Shown: positions 26,233-34,772, counted from the first letter of the stretch. The stretch: 64,000 nt of DNA from Calothrix sp. NIES-4101 (GCA_004296455.1 AP018280.1:6560794-6624793), one strand, 5' to 3'. Numbers and translations: made by a program. The notes: generated by a model from the sequence alone, not told the origin.

Positions 26233-27936
26233 ATGAATTTACTGCACATATTTCCACGGGTGTATCTCCGGCAAAAATTAATTCACAAACTAATCTTTAT
26301 TTGTCTTATCTGTCTCTGGGCAATTTTTACCTCTGCATCCCCTTATCTGATTGCCGCAATTAATCCTCCCACAATTACTATCAATATTCGCCCACAAGGT
26401 AAAGTGATCACTAATAAATTTGCTGGTGTGAATGCTTGGTATTATTTAACTCACTGGGATTCTACCGCAGTCAATCAACCTGCTAATTATTTCGCAACAA
26501 ATTACCCCTATGTAAAATATGTATCTCTCTACACGGCAACAGGTGGATGTAGATTAGATGCTGGAAAAGCTCAACCACAAGGATGTGATGGCACGCGAGA
26601 TTTATTGAAAGATGCAAATAATCCCAATCAAGGTTTTAATTTTGACCCACTCGATAGAGCAATTCGTAATGTTCTCAAACAGGGTTTAAAACCAATTATT
26701 AAAACAGGAAATGTTCCTTGTGTTTATAGTCGCGACTGTCAAGCCGGGAAATTTGCTTTAAATACTCGTTTACCTAGCGACTGGCAAGGTTATTACAAAT
26801 ATATTTACGATATTGCCAGACATATGGTGGACACTTACGGGATGCAGGAGGTGAGAACCTGGAGATGGGGAATGGGTTCGGAAATTAATAATCCTGACTG
26901 GTTTACTGATGGCAAAGGTAATACAACGACAAAACAAGCTGTGTTTAAGCTGTATGACTATACTGTGGCTGCGCTTCAAGCTGCTTTAGGGAGAAGTAAT
27001 TTAATTGTTGGTTCCCATATTACGCCGGAGTTGGGTTGGAATGGACTGGAATTTATTGATCATTGTGGCAAAGGTAAAAACTATTACTCCGGAAAAAGGG
27101 GTACACAACTAAATTTTTTGGGATTTAGTGCTTATCAAGGGGGGAATTCTGGGAAAAATGCTGGTATTTTACGACGACGCGCAGAAGTAAGTGGGTTAAA
27201 GAATCTGAAGTTGCAAATTGATGAAGGGATAGATATTTTAGGCAGTGATGGTAAGCAAACAAGCGGTGATTTGGGTTCGACTTATAGTGCTTCTGCTTAC
27301 GCTATGGTGTTTAAGAATATGCTCGACTATAATATCGATTTTTGGTCAAGATGGAATACTTCATCAAATGGTTTCTGGGATGGGGTACATTCTGTCGGCT
27401 CTAATGTGGCGATGCTTACGAATCAAATGACGGGAGACAGACAATTACCGCTACAAGTTAGGGGAAAGACAAATCAAAACAATATCGTTAATGCTGTTGC
27501 TGGCTATCATCCCAAAAAGAGAACTTTGCATGTACTGGCGTTTAACCATAACCCGAATGTGAAAGCCACAAGCCGCGAAAAACCAATAATCAGCATTAGA
27601 GGTTTGTCTGGATTGCGCGGGAAAAATATGACGGTGAAGCAATGGTTGATTGATGATAAGAACGCTCAATATTGGTGGCAATGGCAGCAAGATGCCGCGA
27701 AACAAGGAATCGGAGATAGTGCGTATACCCGATTTTCCAAAGATAGTAGCGCAGTTCAGGAAGCACTTGCGGATACAAATGCACGTAGTTTTTTCACTAG
27801 TCGCGTACCCAAATATCGCCAGCTTGCTGCTTTGAAATCTACTCAGTCACAAGTAAAAATGTCTGGTAATACAATACGACTTTCGCCAAATTTAGATCAT
27901 CATGCTGTGGTTTTATATGAGATTGGCAATATTTAG
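26233..27936 (+). CDS. exported GH39-like glycoside hydrolase
   Basis: A signal sequence (residues 1-42, core LIFICLICLWAIF) precedes a (beta/alpha)8-type catalytic domain of clan GH-A look. Candidate acid/base is Glu217 in WRWGMGSEINNPDWF, the place of the 'NEP' glutamate, and a candidate nucleophile is Glu331 in LQIDEGI. The order resembles beta-xylosidase / alpha-iduronidase family 39, but here 'SEINNPDW' replaces the usual NEPD. The C-terminal 150 residues are beta-rich, as in GH39 accessory domains. It likely acts on extracellular or periplasmic polysaccharide; the substrate is unknown. Confidence 0.75.
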   Translation: MNLLHIFPRVYLRQKLIHKLIFICLICLWAIFTSASPYLIAAINPPTITINIRPQGKVITNKFAGVNAWYYLTHWDSTAVNQPANYFATNYPYVKYVSLYTATGGCRLDAGKAQPQGCDGTRDLLKDANNPNQGFNFDPLDRAIRNVLKQGLKPIIKTGNVPCVYSRDCQAGKFALNTRLPSDWQGYYKYIYDIARHMVDTYGMQEVRTWRWGMGSEINNPDWFTDGKGNTTTKQAVFKLYDYTVAALQAALGRSNLIVGSHITPELGWNGLEFIDHCGKGKNYYSGKRGTQLNFLGFSAYQGGNSGKNAGILRRRAEVSGLKNLKLQIDEGIDILGSDGKQTSGDLGSTYSASAYAMVFKNMLDYNIDFWSRWNTSSNGFWDGVHSVGSNVAMLTNQMTGDRQLPLQVRGKTNQNNIVNAVAGYHPKKRTLHVLAFNHNPNVKATSREKPIISIRGLSGLRGKNMTVKQWLIDDKNAQYWWQWQQDAAKQGIGDSAYTRFSKDSSAVQEALADTNARSFFTSRVPKYRQLAALKSTQSQVKMSGNTIRLSPNLDHHAVVLYEIGNI

Positions 27937-27961
27937 GTTTAGTTTTTAGGTATTAGAGATT

Positions 27962-28247
27962 GCTAGTACGTCAGTACAATTCGCAATTCGCAATACTCGC
28001 AGAGCGAGAAGCTAAAGCTACGCAATTCGCAATTAATGCCCACGGATAAATCCGGGGGCTTGTACCATTAAGGAATTATCGGTCAAGGCAAAAGGCAAAA
28101 GTAAAAAGTAAAAAGGCAAAAAACAAGCGGCAAAAAGCAAAAGGCAAAAGATAGAAAGCTAATATTCTTATCTTTTCAGCCATTTTATAGACGCGGAGCG
28201 GCTACCCGCAGGGTATGGTAGCTTCATTTCCGCCGAACTGTACTAGT
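27962..28247. repeat. ACTAGTAC-bounded composite repeat, copy 1
   Basis: GCTAGTAC (27962-27969) and GTACTAGT (28240-28247) bound a region with CATTTCCGCCGAACTGTAC at its right end, closely matching CATTTCCACCGACTTGTAC-like sequence at the right end of 32201-32820. Both copies contain runs of AAGGCA/GGCAAAA near the left. Inside copy 1 lies a decayed relative of the TTA element (aattcgcaatactcgc, then gagaagctaaagctacgcaa). Confidence 0.65.
28081..28152. repeat. short tandem low-complexity repeat (GGCAAAA units)
   Basis: About ten imperfect units of AAGGCAAAAG / GTAAAAA follow each other. This resembles the short tandemly repeated repetitive (STRR) sequences of heterocystous cyanobacteria. 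No coding potential. Confidence 0.75.
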
Positions 28248-28307
28248 ATTTTGTTCTACACTTACTCATAACTTGAAAACTATCAGCACGTACACACACT
28301 AGCACTT

Positions 28308-28325
28308 TCTAGACATCCGTCTAGA
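28308..28325. promoter_or_regulatory. perfect palindrome TCTAGAC-ATCC-GTCTAGA
   Basis: A 7-bp inverted repeat with a 4-base spacer, 355 bases upstream of the GTG at 28680. The symmetry suggests a dimeric regulator site, but none is known with this sequence to me; chance or a repeat remnant is possible. Confidence 0.35.
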
Positions 28326-28679
28326 GATATATTTTGATTAGGATAGAGAGCAAATATTAACCAATGAATATATATTTATTGGCTAATCTGATTAAAAGAG
28401 AAACAGCGAACAAGTTTTGAGCAGGGTGTAATAAAAGAATCTTGCAATAATTGATACATTATTAGATAATCAGCGAAAATTTAGAACGCAAGCACAGAGG
28501 GGCATGTGACTTGCAAGACTTTAACTTGTTTGCTGACACACTATCTATGCAATTTTATAGTTGCAGTCAATGTTGAATTAGTAAGAGTGTCAATCCTTAA
28601 AAACTTCCAAAGTTCCAAATCGGCTATTAGTCCCAGTTATTTTCAGATTAACATTTGCAATCCTAAAGGAGGTAGTCGG

Positions 28680-31370
28680 GTGTCTTGTAAACAGACGACT
28701 TCTTTATCCGCGATCGCGGTATTATTTAGTTTGACTGCTGCGGTTCCCCCAGTAGTTGCTCAATCAACAAGTTCTAATACAAGCTTTCCACTACCGAAAA
28801 ACGTTCCCAATGGCACAGTAGTGCGGGTGAATAGTTCGAGTAGCATGGCGAAAATTAATGAAGCGCTAGCGAAAAAGTTTCAGAATCAGTATTCGGGAGC
28901 GAATGTTAAAGTCAGCTATGCTGATACGAATGCAGCATTAAAGGCTGTTTTAGATGGTAAATCAGATTTGGCGGGAATTAGTCGCCCGTTAACAAATGCA
29001 GAAAAAGCTCAGGGTTTGATTGCCATTCCAATATCGCGGCATAAAATTGCCATGTTTGTGAGTCAGGATAATCCCTGGAAAGGTGGTTTAACAATCAATC
29101 AATTTGCCCAAATGTTTCGGGGGGAATTGACTAACTGGTCTCAAGTCGGTGGTAAAACAGGTAAGATTAGGGTGATTGATCGTCCTAATATCAGTGATAC
29201 TAGACAGGCTTTTGAAATTTATCCAGTCTTCCAAAAAACTGCATTGAAAACAGGTGCAAATGTTGTTCAATTAAAACAAGATAGTACCGATGCGGTAATT
29301 CAAGCATTAGGGAAAGATGGAATTGGATATGCGATCGCAGATCAAGTTGTCACCAATCCCAAACTGCGAGTCGTGGCAATGCACAAAGTTGCGCCAACAG
29401 ATGGGCGTTATCCATTTTCTCAACCTTTAATGTATGTTTATCAGGGGACAAAACCTAATCCCACAGCCCAAGCATTCTTAGGTTATGCAACAGCCACCGA
29501 AAACCAGCAAATAGTTGAAAAAGCTAGGCAGGAATCTGCAACATCAACCACTGTAAATTCCGGCGCAAACAATGCCACCACAACCAATAATTCTACAAAC
29601 TCCCGTGATGCCAATCCGGGAAATACAAATTCCGGGAATACAGCAACATCAATATCAGTCGCACAAAATTCTCCAGGGAATGTCGCCAATACCAATGATG
29701 CCGATAGTGAATTCCCTTGGTGGCTATTATTGATACCCTTCCTGGGAGGATTACTGTGGTGGGTAATGAAAGGTATTGACTCCCCAGCAGCAGCCCCACC
29801 AGTTGTAAGTGTCACCGAAAGCAGTGGCAAGAGTCGCCTTTTTCTCACTCCTCGCAACAGCAACGAAGGCTATGCATATTGGGAAATTCCTGAAAGTCTC
29901 CAGGGAGAATGGCGACGGCAAGGAAAACGGGGAATGAAATTGCGTATATATGATGTTACCAATGTCGATGACGCAGATTTACAAAATCAAACTCTGGTTG
30001 GAGAATACAATTGCCCAGAGGAAGAATCAGGTTTACATTTGGGGATACCTGCAACTAACCGTGATTATGCCGCAGAAATTGGTTACGATGTCAATGATGA
30101 CCAATGGTTAAAGGTTGCACGTTCCCAAAGAGTTCATGTTCCGGCATTTTTAGAAAATAATGCTTTAACTAGTGAAGAAGAACTTCAAGCAAGTTCGCTT
30201 TGGAATGATGTAAATGTTGCGACTCAGAAAACCACATCTATCCCAGAATCCAACACAATAATTGCCAATACAGATATAAACACAGACACAAATATATTCC
30301 CCGATTTCTCTGGAGCAACCGCAGCCACCATCGCCGCACTTGGGGGAACATCTTTATTGGGCTTTTTCGGCAAAAATCGCCCATCTGAAGCTACAAACCC
30401 AGCAACTGATACAAGTCAGGTAATTCTCGTACCTCGCACTGCTGATAGTGCTTATGCATACTGGGAACTTTCCCCGGCACAGGAGGAAGAATTGCATAGT
30501 CCAGCTGATAGAAAGCTATTTCTGAAATTATACGATACAACAGATGTTGATTTAGATACACAAGCATTAGCGGCAATACAGGAATATGAATGTAATTTAG
30601 ATCATGATTTCCACCTGAGCATTCCCGCCAGCGATCGCCATTATCTCGTAGAAATTGGTTACATTCAAGATGATGGTAGTTGGTTGCAAATCGCGTACTC
30701 GGAACCCGTACGAGTATCTTCGACGATGACGGAATTAAGTGGAAGTCATTCGCCATCGGCACTATCAACTGAAGCTATCAAAGTTGTAGCCAACGACTTG
30801 GTGAGCAGTATCAGCCACAACGAACCTGCAAATAGTGCCGCAAACCTCACCGAAAGTAGGAGCAGAAGCTTTTCAGATTGGATAGGGGAAACGACAAAAA
30901 CACTTGGGAACAAGCTTGCAGCTAGTACAGCAGCAGTTACAGGGGTAGGAATCGGAACCCATGCATTGTTCGAGAAAACAGGCTTGTCGCCTCATGCAGA
31001 TAACCCAGAAACCTCAGAAAAAACGACAATTTACCCGCACACAACCAAAAGACAATGCCAAATAATTCTTGTACCCCGTAACTCCAAAGATGCTTATGCA
31101 TATTGGGAAGTTTCAGAGGATTACAAACAAGTTGCCCGTAACCAAGGTGGCAGTAAATTTGCACTGCGAGTTCACGACGCAACCAACCTAGATATTGACA
31201 CCCAAGAACCCCACGCCACTCAAGAATACTTTTGCAACGAAAGCGAATTTGATCAACATATTGCCATTCCCCTGTGCGATCGCGATTATATCGCTGAAGT
31301 GGGTTATTACACACTAGATAATCGCTGGATTAGAATTATTCGTTCTTTCCATGTTCGTGTACCGATGTAG
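28680..31370 (+). CDS. PstS-like solute-binding protein fused to one membrane helix and three DUF4912 domains
   Basis: I start at GTG 28680, which has an excellent AAAGGAGGT at 28665-28673, six bases upstream, and leads directly into a signal peptide (CKQTTSLSAIAVLFSLTAAV, cut near VVAQ). The 896 residues then show: a PstS/type-2 periplasmic binding domain at about 30-290 (VRVNSSSSMAKINEALAKKF; DLAGISRPL; LTNWSQVGG; GIGYAIADQV), an Asn/Thr-rich linker, a membrane helix at 345-365 (WWLLLIPFLGGLLWWVM), and three DUF4912 repeats at about 385-480, 579-675 and 793-890, each with a [VL]xPRxxxxAYAYWE motif. No ABC permease is adjacent. It looks like a receptor with a periplasmic ligand sensor and cytoplasmic DUF4912 output; ligand and output are unknown. 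Confidence 0.88.
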   Translation: MSCKQTTSLSAIAVLFSLTAAVPPVVAQSTSSNTSFPLPKNVPNGTVVRVNSSSSMAKINEALAKKFQNQYSGANVKVSYADTNAALKAVLDGKSDLAGISRPLTNAEKAQGLIAIPISRHKIAMFVSQDNPWKGGLTINQFAQMFRGELTNWSQVGGKTGKIRVIDRPNISDTRQAFEIYPVFQKTALKTGANVVQLKQDSTDAVIQALGKDGIGYAIADQVVTNPKLRVVAMHKVAPTDGRYPFSQPLMYVYQGTKPNPTAQAFLGYATATENQQIVEKARQESATSTTVNSGANNATTTNNSTNSRDANPGNTNSGNTATSISVAQNSPGNVANTNDADSEFPWWLLLIPFLGGLLWWVMKGIDSPAAAPPVVSVTESSGKSRLFLTPRNSNEGYAYWEIPESLQGEWRRQGKRGMKLRIYDVTNVDDADLQNQTLVGEYNCPEEESGLHLGIPATNRDYAAEIGYDVNDDQWLKVARSQRVHVPAFLENNALTSEEELQASSLWNDVNVATQKTTSIPESNTIIANTDINTDTNIFPDFSGATAATIAALGGTSLLGFFGKNRPSEATNPATDTSQVILVPRTADSAYAYWELSPAQEEELHSPADRKLFLKLYDTTDVDLDTQALAAIQEYECNLDHDFHLSIPASDRHYLVEIGYIQDDGSWLQIAYSEPVRVSSTMTELSGSHSPSALSTEAIKVVANDLVSSISHNEPANSAANLTESRSRSFSDWIGETTKTLGNKLAASTAAVTGVGIGTHALFEKTGLSPHADNPETSEKTTIYPHTTKRQCQIILVPRNSKDAYAYWEVSEDYKQVARNQGGSKFALRVHDATNLDIDTQEPHATQEYFCNESEFDQHIAIPLCDRDYIAEVGYYTLDNRWIRIIRSFHVRVPM

Positions 31371-31444
31371 AAAAAATTCGCCATCCCAGAAATTATTAAT
31401 TCAATACTCACTACTAAATAAATTGGAACAAGTGGAAACTTCCC

Positions 31445-31978
31445 ATGAGCATTTTTTTTGAACTTCTCAGTGCAATTAACAATCCCAATCAGCAAGCTAA
31501 TGTTTCCCAACTACAAAGCATCATCTCCTCAGTCCAAAATTTGACGACGAATCAAGGCATCAATAATTTGCAGTTGCAAAGCATCATGTCTATCGTGGGT
31601 GAGCAAATTCGTCCCGCGCTCCAACAGCAACAAGCAATTATTGGTAAAGGTAGATTAGAGAATTTGGTAAGCCAAGCTGTCACCTCTGGCGCAGGTGGGA
31701 GTGCATTTCAATCCCTATTCTCACCTCAATTTATGCAGCAAATCGCCGAAACTATCATCCAAAAAACAGATGTAAATCTTAATGTTGTCCAATCCGTAAT
31801 ACCAACTATTACTTCTACAGCACTAAGTTTATTAGAAATGGGCGCTCCTCAAACTGGTGCTTGGGGAACATCCAACCCTTTACTAAGTTCATTTCTGGAT
31901 ACAGATGACGATGGTGATAATAACTTAGGTAATGTGATAAAATTTGCCGATCGCTTCCTTAATCCTGTGTCTAAATAA
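31445..31978 (+). CDS. DUF937-like protein
   Basis: The 177-residue product begins MSIFFELLSAINNPNQQANV and is mostly helical with many Gln/Asn. The C-terminal SFLDTDDDGDNNLGNVIKFADRFLNP, an acidic Asp-Asn turn followed by a short helix, is the ending typical of DUF937/YidB-like cyanobacterial proteins. No signal or membrane segment. It lies 75 bases after the DUF4912 receptor and may be in the same transcript. The function is unknown. Confidence 0.72.
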   Translation: MSIFFELLSAINNPNQQANVSQLQSIISSVQNLTTNQGINNLQLQSIMSIVGEQIRPALQQQQAIIGKGRLENLVSQAVTSGAGGSAFQSLFSPQFMQQIAETIIQKTDVNLNVVQSVIPTITSTALSLLEMGAPQTGAWGTSNPLLSSFLDTDDDGDNNLGNVIKFADRFLNPVSK

Positions 31979-32001
31979 TAGAATAATAGATAAATACTCA
32001 C

Positions 32002-32157
32002 GCAAAATTAATTGTATATTGTCATTACGAGTGCGGTGTAGACACGAAGTGGCTTGCCGAAGGCTAGCGAAACGTAGGCGGAGTCTTGCCGCAGGGTAGT
32101 AATCGCAAGCATTTGGGATTGATTCACTTGGTTGGCAATGACACAAATAATTTTGCA
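32002..32157. repeat. long inverted-repeat element (GCAAAATTA...GTCATT ends)
   Basis: GCAAAATTAATTGT near 32002 and the complement of ACAAATAATTTTGC near 32157 form an inverted repeat; just inside, GTCATT (32021) faces AATGAC (32137-32142). The interior (cgaagtggcttgccgaaggc, gtcttgccgcagggtagtaa) is the type of dispersed 'GTCATTGCGAG' repeat found in many cyanobacterial genomes. Confidence 0.65.
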
Positions 32158-32332
32158 TACCCACTTAATAAGAGTTCACGTTTACATTTCTCAAGGAGTA
32201 ACTAGTACGTGAAGGCAGAAGTAAGAAGGCAGGAGGCAGTCCCGATGAAAAAATTTCATCGCCAAGCATGAAAGGCAGACAGGGAGACGCGGGGACGCGG
32301 AGAATAACGAATGACTCTTTCAAGTCAGAAGG

Positions 32333-32758
32333 AATAAAGCCCAATACGGTTCAGTTAAGAATATAAATTAACTACCAAAACCTGAGTTTGGGTTAAGAGT
32401 TTTGTTTCAATTTGAATTAAGAAGGCTTATAATTCGTCGCTCCCAAAAATTTTTGTATTTCTTATTTGGAGGGGGCTTGGGGGACGGTTGCGTCTAGGCT
32501 GTTGACTTTGTTGAAAATTGGGCGATTTTTGGTACTTTTGTTCGTGTCGTTTAATTTCTCGTTAAAACCCCACCAAAAACAAGGTTTCATCCACCGTGAC
32601 TATCCACGTTTTTTGCATGAACGAAATTCCAAAAAAGGTACAGAGTCAACAGCCTAGGTTGCGTCCCCCAATCGGGGGTTTGGGGGAGAATCCCCCAAGT
32701 CTTGGTTCTCAACAAATCGATTACTGACAACCTTAACTGAACCGTATTGGAATAAAGC
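32333..32758. mobile_element. miniature element with 19-bp inverted repeats and 8-bp target duplication
   Basis: The element spans 32341-32750. It starts CCAATACGGTTCAGTTAAG and ends with its exact complement at 32732-32750, flanked by AATAAAGC on both sides (32333-32340 and 32751-32758). Without the inner insertion it is 239 bp. The centre is a GC-rich hairpin (TTGGGGGAC / GTCCCCCAA). It has no reading frame, so a transposase elsewhere must have moved it. Related copies: 19602-19790 and 39975-40068. Confidence 0.9.
32486..32665. mobile_element. 162-bp inner miniature element with 9-bp target duplication
   Basis: The element is 32495-32656. It begins TAGGCTGTTGACT and ends AGTCAACAGCCTA, a perfect 13-bp inverted repeat extending with one mismatch. 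The 9 bases GGTTGCGTC occur on both sides (32486-32494 and 32657-32665). It sits in the loop of the GC-rich hairpin of the host element. A 9-bp duplication fits several DDE transposase families; no transposase is encoded inside. Confidence 0.9.
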
Positions 32759-32874
32759 CTATAAAACAAGCTTTTTGTCTATTTGCAATGGTTGGTTTAT
32801 TTCCACCGACTTGTACTAGTCAGAAAATAAACTGATAATTTTATTTAGCACCAGCTTCCAAAAAATACACAAAT

Positions 32875-33438
32875 TTAATTCTGGTTGCTGACTCCCCAAT
32901 TCACTTGCAAATAATTGCCAAATTTCAGATCAATTGGTCTGATTAAAAAGCCTTCTGGTAGAGTTGGCAAATAAGTTGCAGCATCAGTTAGAAAACTACC
33001 ACACCAGGGACAATGCTGATATAAATACTTTGCATCTAAGGCATGATGGGGATGTGGATTCAAACATTTGATGTTGGAACAAATAATCATATATTGTAAA
33101 GATTGGGAAATTGATGTAACTTTAATTTCTGTTTTTCCCAAACTAATTAAACTACCTTCACATAATAAAACTTCTCCATCATTAATGATTTTACTATCCA
33201 CGATCGCAGGACGACTCGCTTTTGCATGTTTCCGCAAATAAAAGCTCTTTTCTTGAGATTTGAAGATAATTTCTGCCTGTAAACGCGAACAAGTTGTATC
33301 ATCTGGATTCAAGATAATATTACATTCTGGATTACGACCGAAAATCATACTTGCAGGCTGTTTTCTCGAAAGTTCAACAATGACTTTCTGAACTATAGTT
33401 TTACCTTTGTCGTGCCATTCTAATGTGAGTTCGTACAC
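32875..33438 (-). CDS. FHA-domain protein with C-terminal zinc ribbon
   Basis: A forkhead-associated domain fills about residues 1-108: FGRNPECNIILNPDDTTCSRLQAEI, with Gly-Arg, the SR(L)QA site (usually SRxHA, here His replaced by Gln) and a 'DGEVLLCEGSLISLG' strand. A four-cysteine ribbon follows (C120, C125, C143, C146). FHA domains bind phosphothreonine peptides; the SRLQ change may weaken this. It is cytoplasmic with no kinase neighbour in the window. ATG 33436-33438 begins MYELTLEWHD. Confidence 0.85.
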   Translation of the reverse strand: MYELTLEWHDKGKTIVQKVIVELSRKQPASMIFGRNPECNIILNPDDTTCSRLQAEIIFKSQEKSFYLRKHAKASRPAIVDSKIINDGEVLLCEGSLISLGKTEIKVTSISQSLQYMIICSNIKCLNPHPHHALDAKYLYQHCPWCGSFLTDAATYLPTLPEGFLIRPIDLKFGNYLQVNWGVSNQN

Positions 33439-33531
33439 CGCCTATTCCTAAGTAATCTTTTACATAATCTTCTATATTTCGGAAACAGCTTCAGATATGC
33501 AAAAAGTTGGCGATTTATTCCTTACCCGGCT

Positions 33532-34626
33532 TTACTCCCCTCTAAAGGCGCAACTAATTGCCAATTCTGCATGTTTTTGTAAGATTGTGCGTTCTAGTAA
33601 CTCGACAGAATATTGAGGAGTGCTGGCTAACAAATTTTCAACTCGCATTTTCGCACTTTCCACAATTGACTCATCCAAACTACCATTAGTAATAGATTCG
33701 CTAAAATCACGAGCGATCGCAATAGTTCTTTCGACTGAAGATGAGGGCAAATTACGGGATACCATCAATAAATCACAGCCAGCATTAAAAGTCTGTGTCA
33801 CCGTTCCCGGTTTTTCATACATATCCGCAACAGCCTTCATATCCAAATCGTCGGAAACAATTACCCCCGCAAATCCCAATTCCTGCCGCAATATCCCCGT
33901 TAATATTGTTTTCGATAAAGTTGCTGGCACATTCGCATCTATCTGCGGGAAGAGAATATGTGCAGTCATCACCATTGGTACTTGAGCCGCAATTAAACTT
34001 TGGAAAGGAATCAACTCGCGGTTTTGTAATTCCTCTTTCGTGAGATTGAGTACAGGTAGTTCCAGATGGGAATCACTGCTAGTATCACCATGTCCAGGAA
34101 AATGCTTGGCACAACCAATTACCCCCCCATCTCGTAAACCTGCCAAATATTCACAGGCAACAGCCCCTGCTGATTCGGGAGTGACTCCCATGGCGCGAGT
34201 CCCAATAATAGGATTACTGGGGTTGGAGTAAATATCAGCAACAGGCGACCAAGAAACATTGATACCCATTGATTTTAGTTCGATCGCCGCAGCAAAAGCA
34301 ACTTCCCTGGCATGGGACGCAAGTAAATATGCTTCGGGAAAACGAGTAATTGGGGATGGGGGACGATGTACTCTGCCACCTTCATGATCGAGTGTCATTA
34401 ACATGCGATCGCGTTCTGTATATTCACGTATTTGTGCTTGTAATTCTTTCAGAGTTTGTAACCAAACTTCGTAGTGAGTGCCGGTTTGAAAGTTTTTACC
34501 GTAGAAAACAATACCAATGGGTTTGAGTTGGCTCAGTAGTCTTTTATCATCTTCGTTTAATTTGGTTCCGGAAATGCCTATGAGTAAGTGGCTCCCGAAA
34601 GTCTCAAGCTGTTGTGAAACTGCCAT
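33532..34626 (-). CDS. nagZ: beta-N-acetylhexosaminidase, GH3 (NagZ-like)
   Basis: The 364-residue protein has the NagZ catalytic loop KHFPGHGDT (174-182, with the His/Asp dyad) and the nucleophile segment VSDDLDM (258-263). LDHEGGRV near 80 is the third family mark. It cleaves N-acetylglucosamine from peptidoglycan fragments, normally in the cytoplasm during cell-wall recycling. There is no signal peptide. The start ATG at 34624-34626 lies 146 bases from the divergent mnmA start, which suggests a shared promoter region. Confidence 0.92.
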   Translation of the reverse strand: MAVSQQLETFGSHLLIGISGTKLNEDDKRLLSQLKPIGIVFYGKNFQTGTHYEVWLQTLKELQAQIREYTERDRMLMTLDHEGGRVHRPPSPITRFPEAYLLASHAREVAFAAAIELKSMGINVSWSPVADIYSNPSNPIIGTRAMGVTPESAGAVACEYLAGLRDGGVIGCAKHFPGHGDTSSDSHLELPVLNLTKEELQNRELIPFQSLIAAQVPMVMTAHILFPQIDANVPATLSKTILTGILRQELGFAGVIVSDDLDMKAVADMYEKPGTVTQTFNAGCDLLMVSRNLPSSSVERTIAIARDFSESITNGSLDESIVESAKMRVENLLASTPQYSVELLERTILQKHAELAISCAFRGE

Positions 34627-34772
34627 AATATTTTCCCCGGCGTATAAAAAGTCAGAATTACAGAATTCAGAATACCGCTTTGTTTACCTTTTATTCACAG
34701 GCTGTAAAAAGTTCGTCCTCTTCCCTACTAATAGTGTTACTCTGGAAAGGATTGCCTAGCAAAATTACGGTT

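Larger units (their letters stand above)
27937..28679. other. repeat-rich intergenic region before the solute-binding/DUF4912 gene
   Basis: It holds the ACTAGTAC-bounded repeat 27962-28247, an internal low-complexity stretch, a decayed copy of the TACCAATT element near 27977-28030, and the palindrome at 28308-28325. The 28326-28679 part is AT-rich and should contain the promoter of the next gene. Confidence 0.6.
32201..32820. repeat. ACTAGTAC-bounded composite repeat, copy 2 (host of nested elements)
   Basis: ACTAGTAC at 32201-32208 and GTACTAGT at 32813-32820 bound a region with AGAAGGCAGGAGGCAG near the left and TTTCCACCGACTTGTAC at the right, parallel to copy 1 at 27962-28247. Without the inserted element and its duplication the unit would be about 200 bases long. 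Confidence 0.65.
31979..32874. other. 896-base intergenic region filled with nested repeats
   Basis: Between convergent genes. It contains a hairpin repeat at 32002-32157, an ACTAGTAC-bounded repeat at 32201-32820, within it an element at 32341-32750, and within that another at 32495-32656. No coding sequence is supported. Confidence 0.8.

Noticed and set aside
32466-32657. A 63-codon frame across the inner miniature element.
   Set aside because: It begins outside the element and runs through its inverted repeats, so it is a by-product of insertion.
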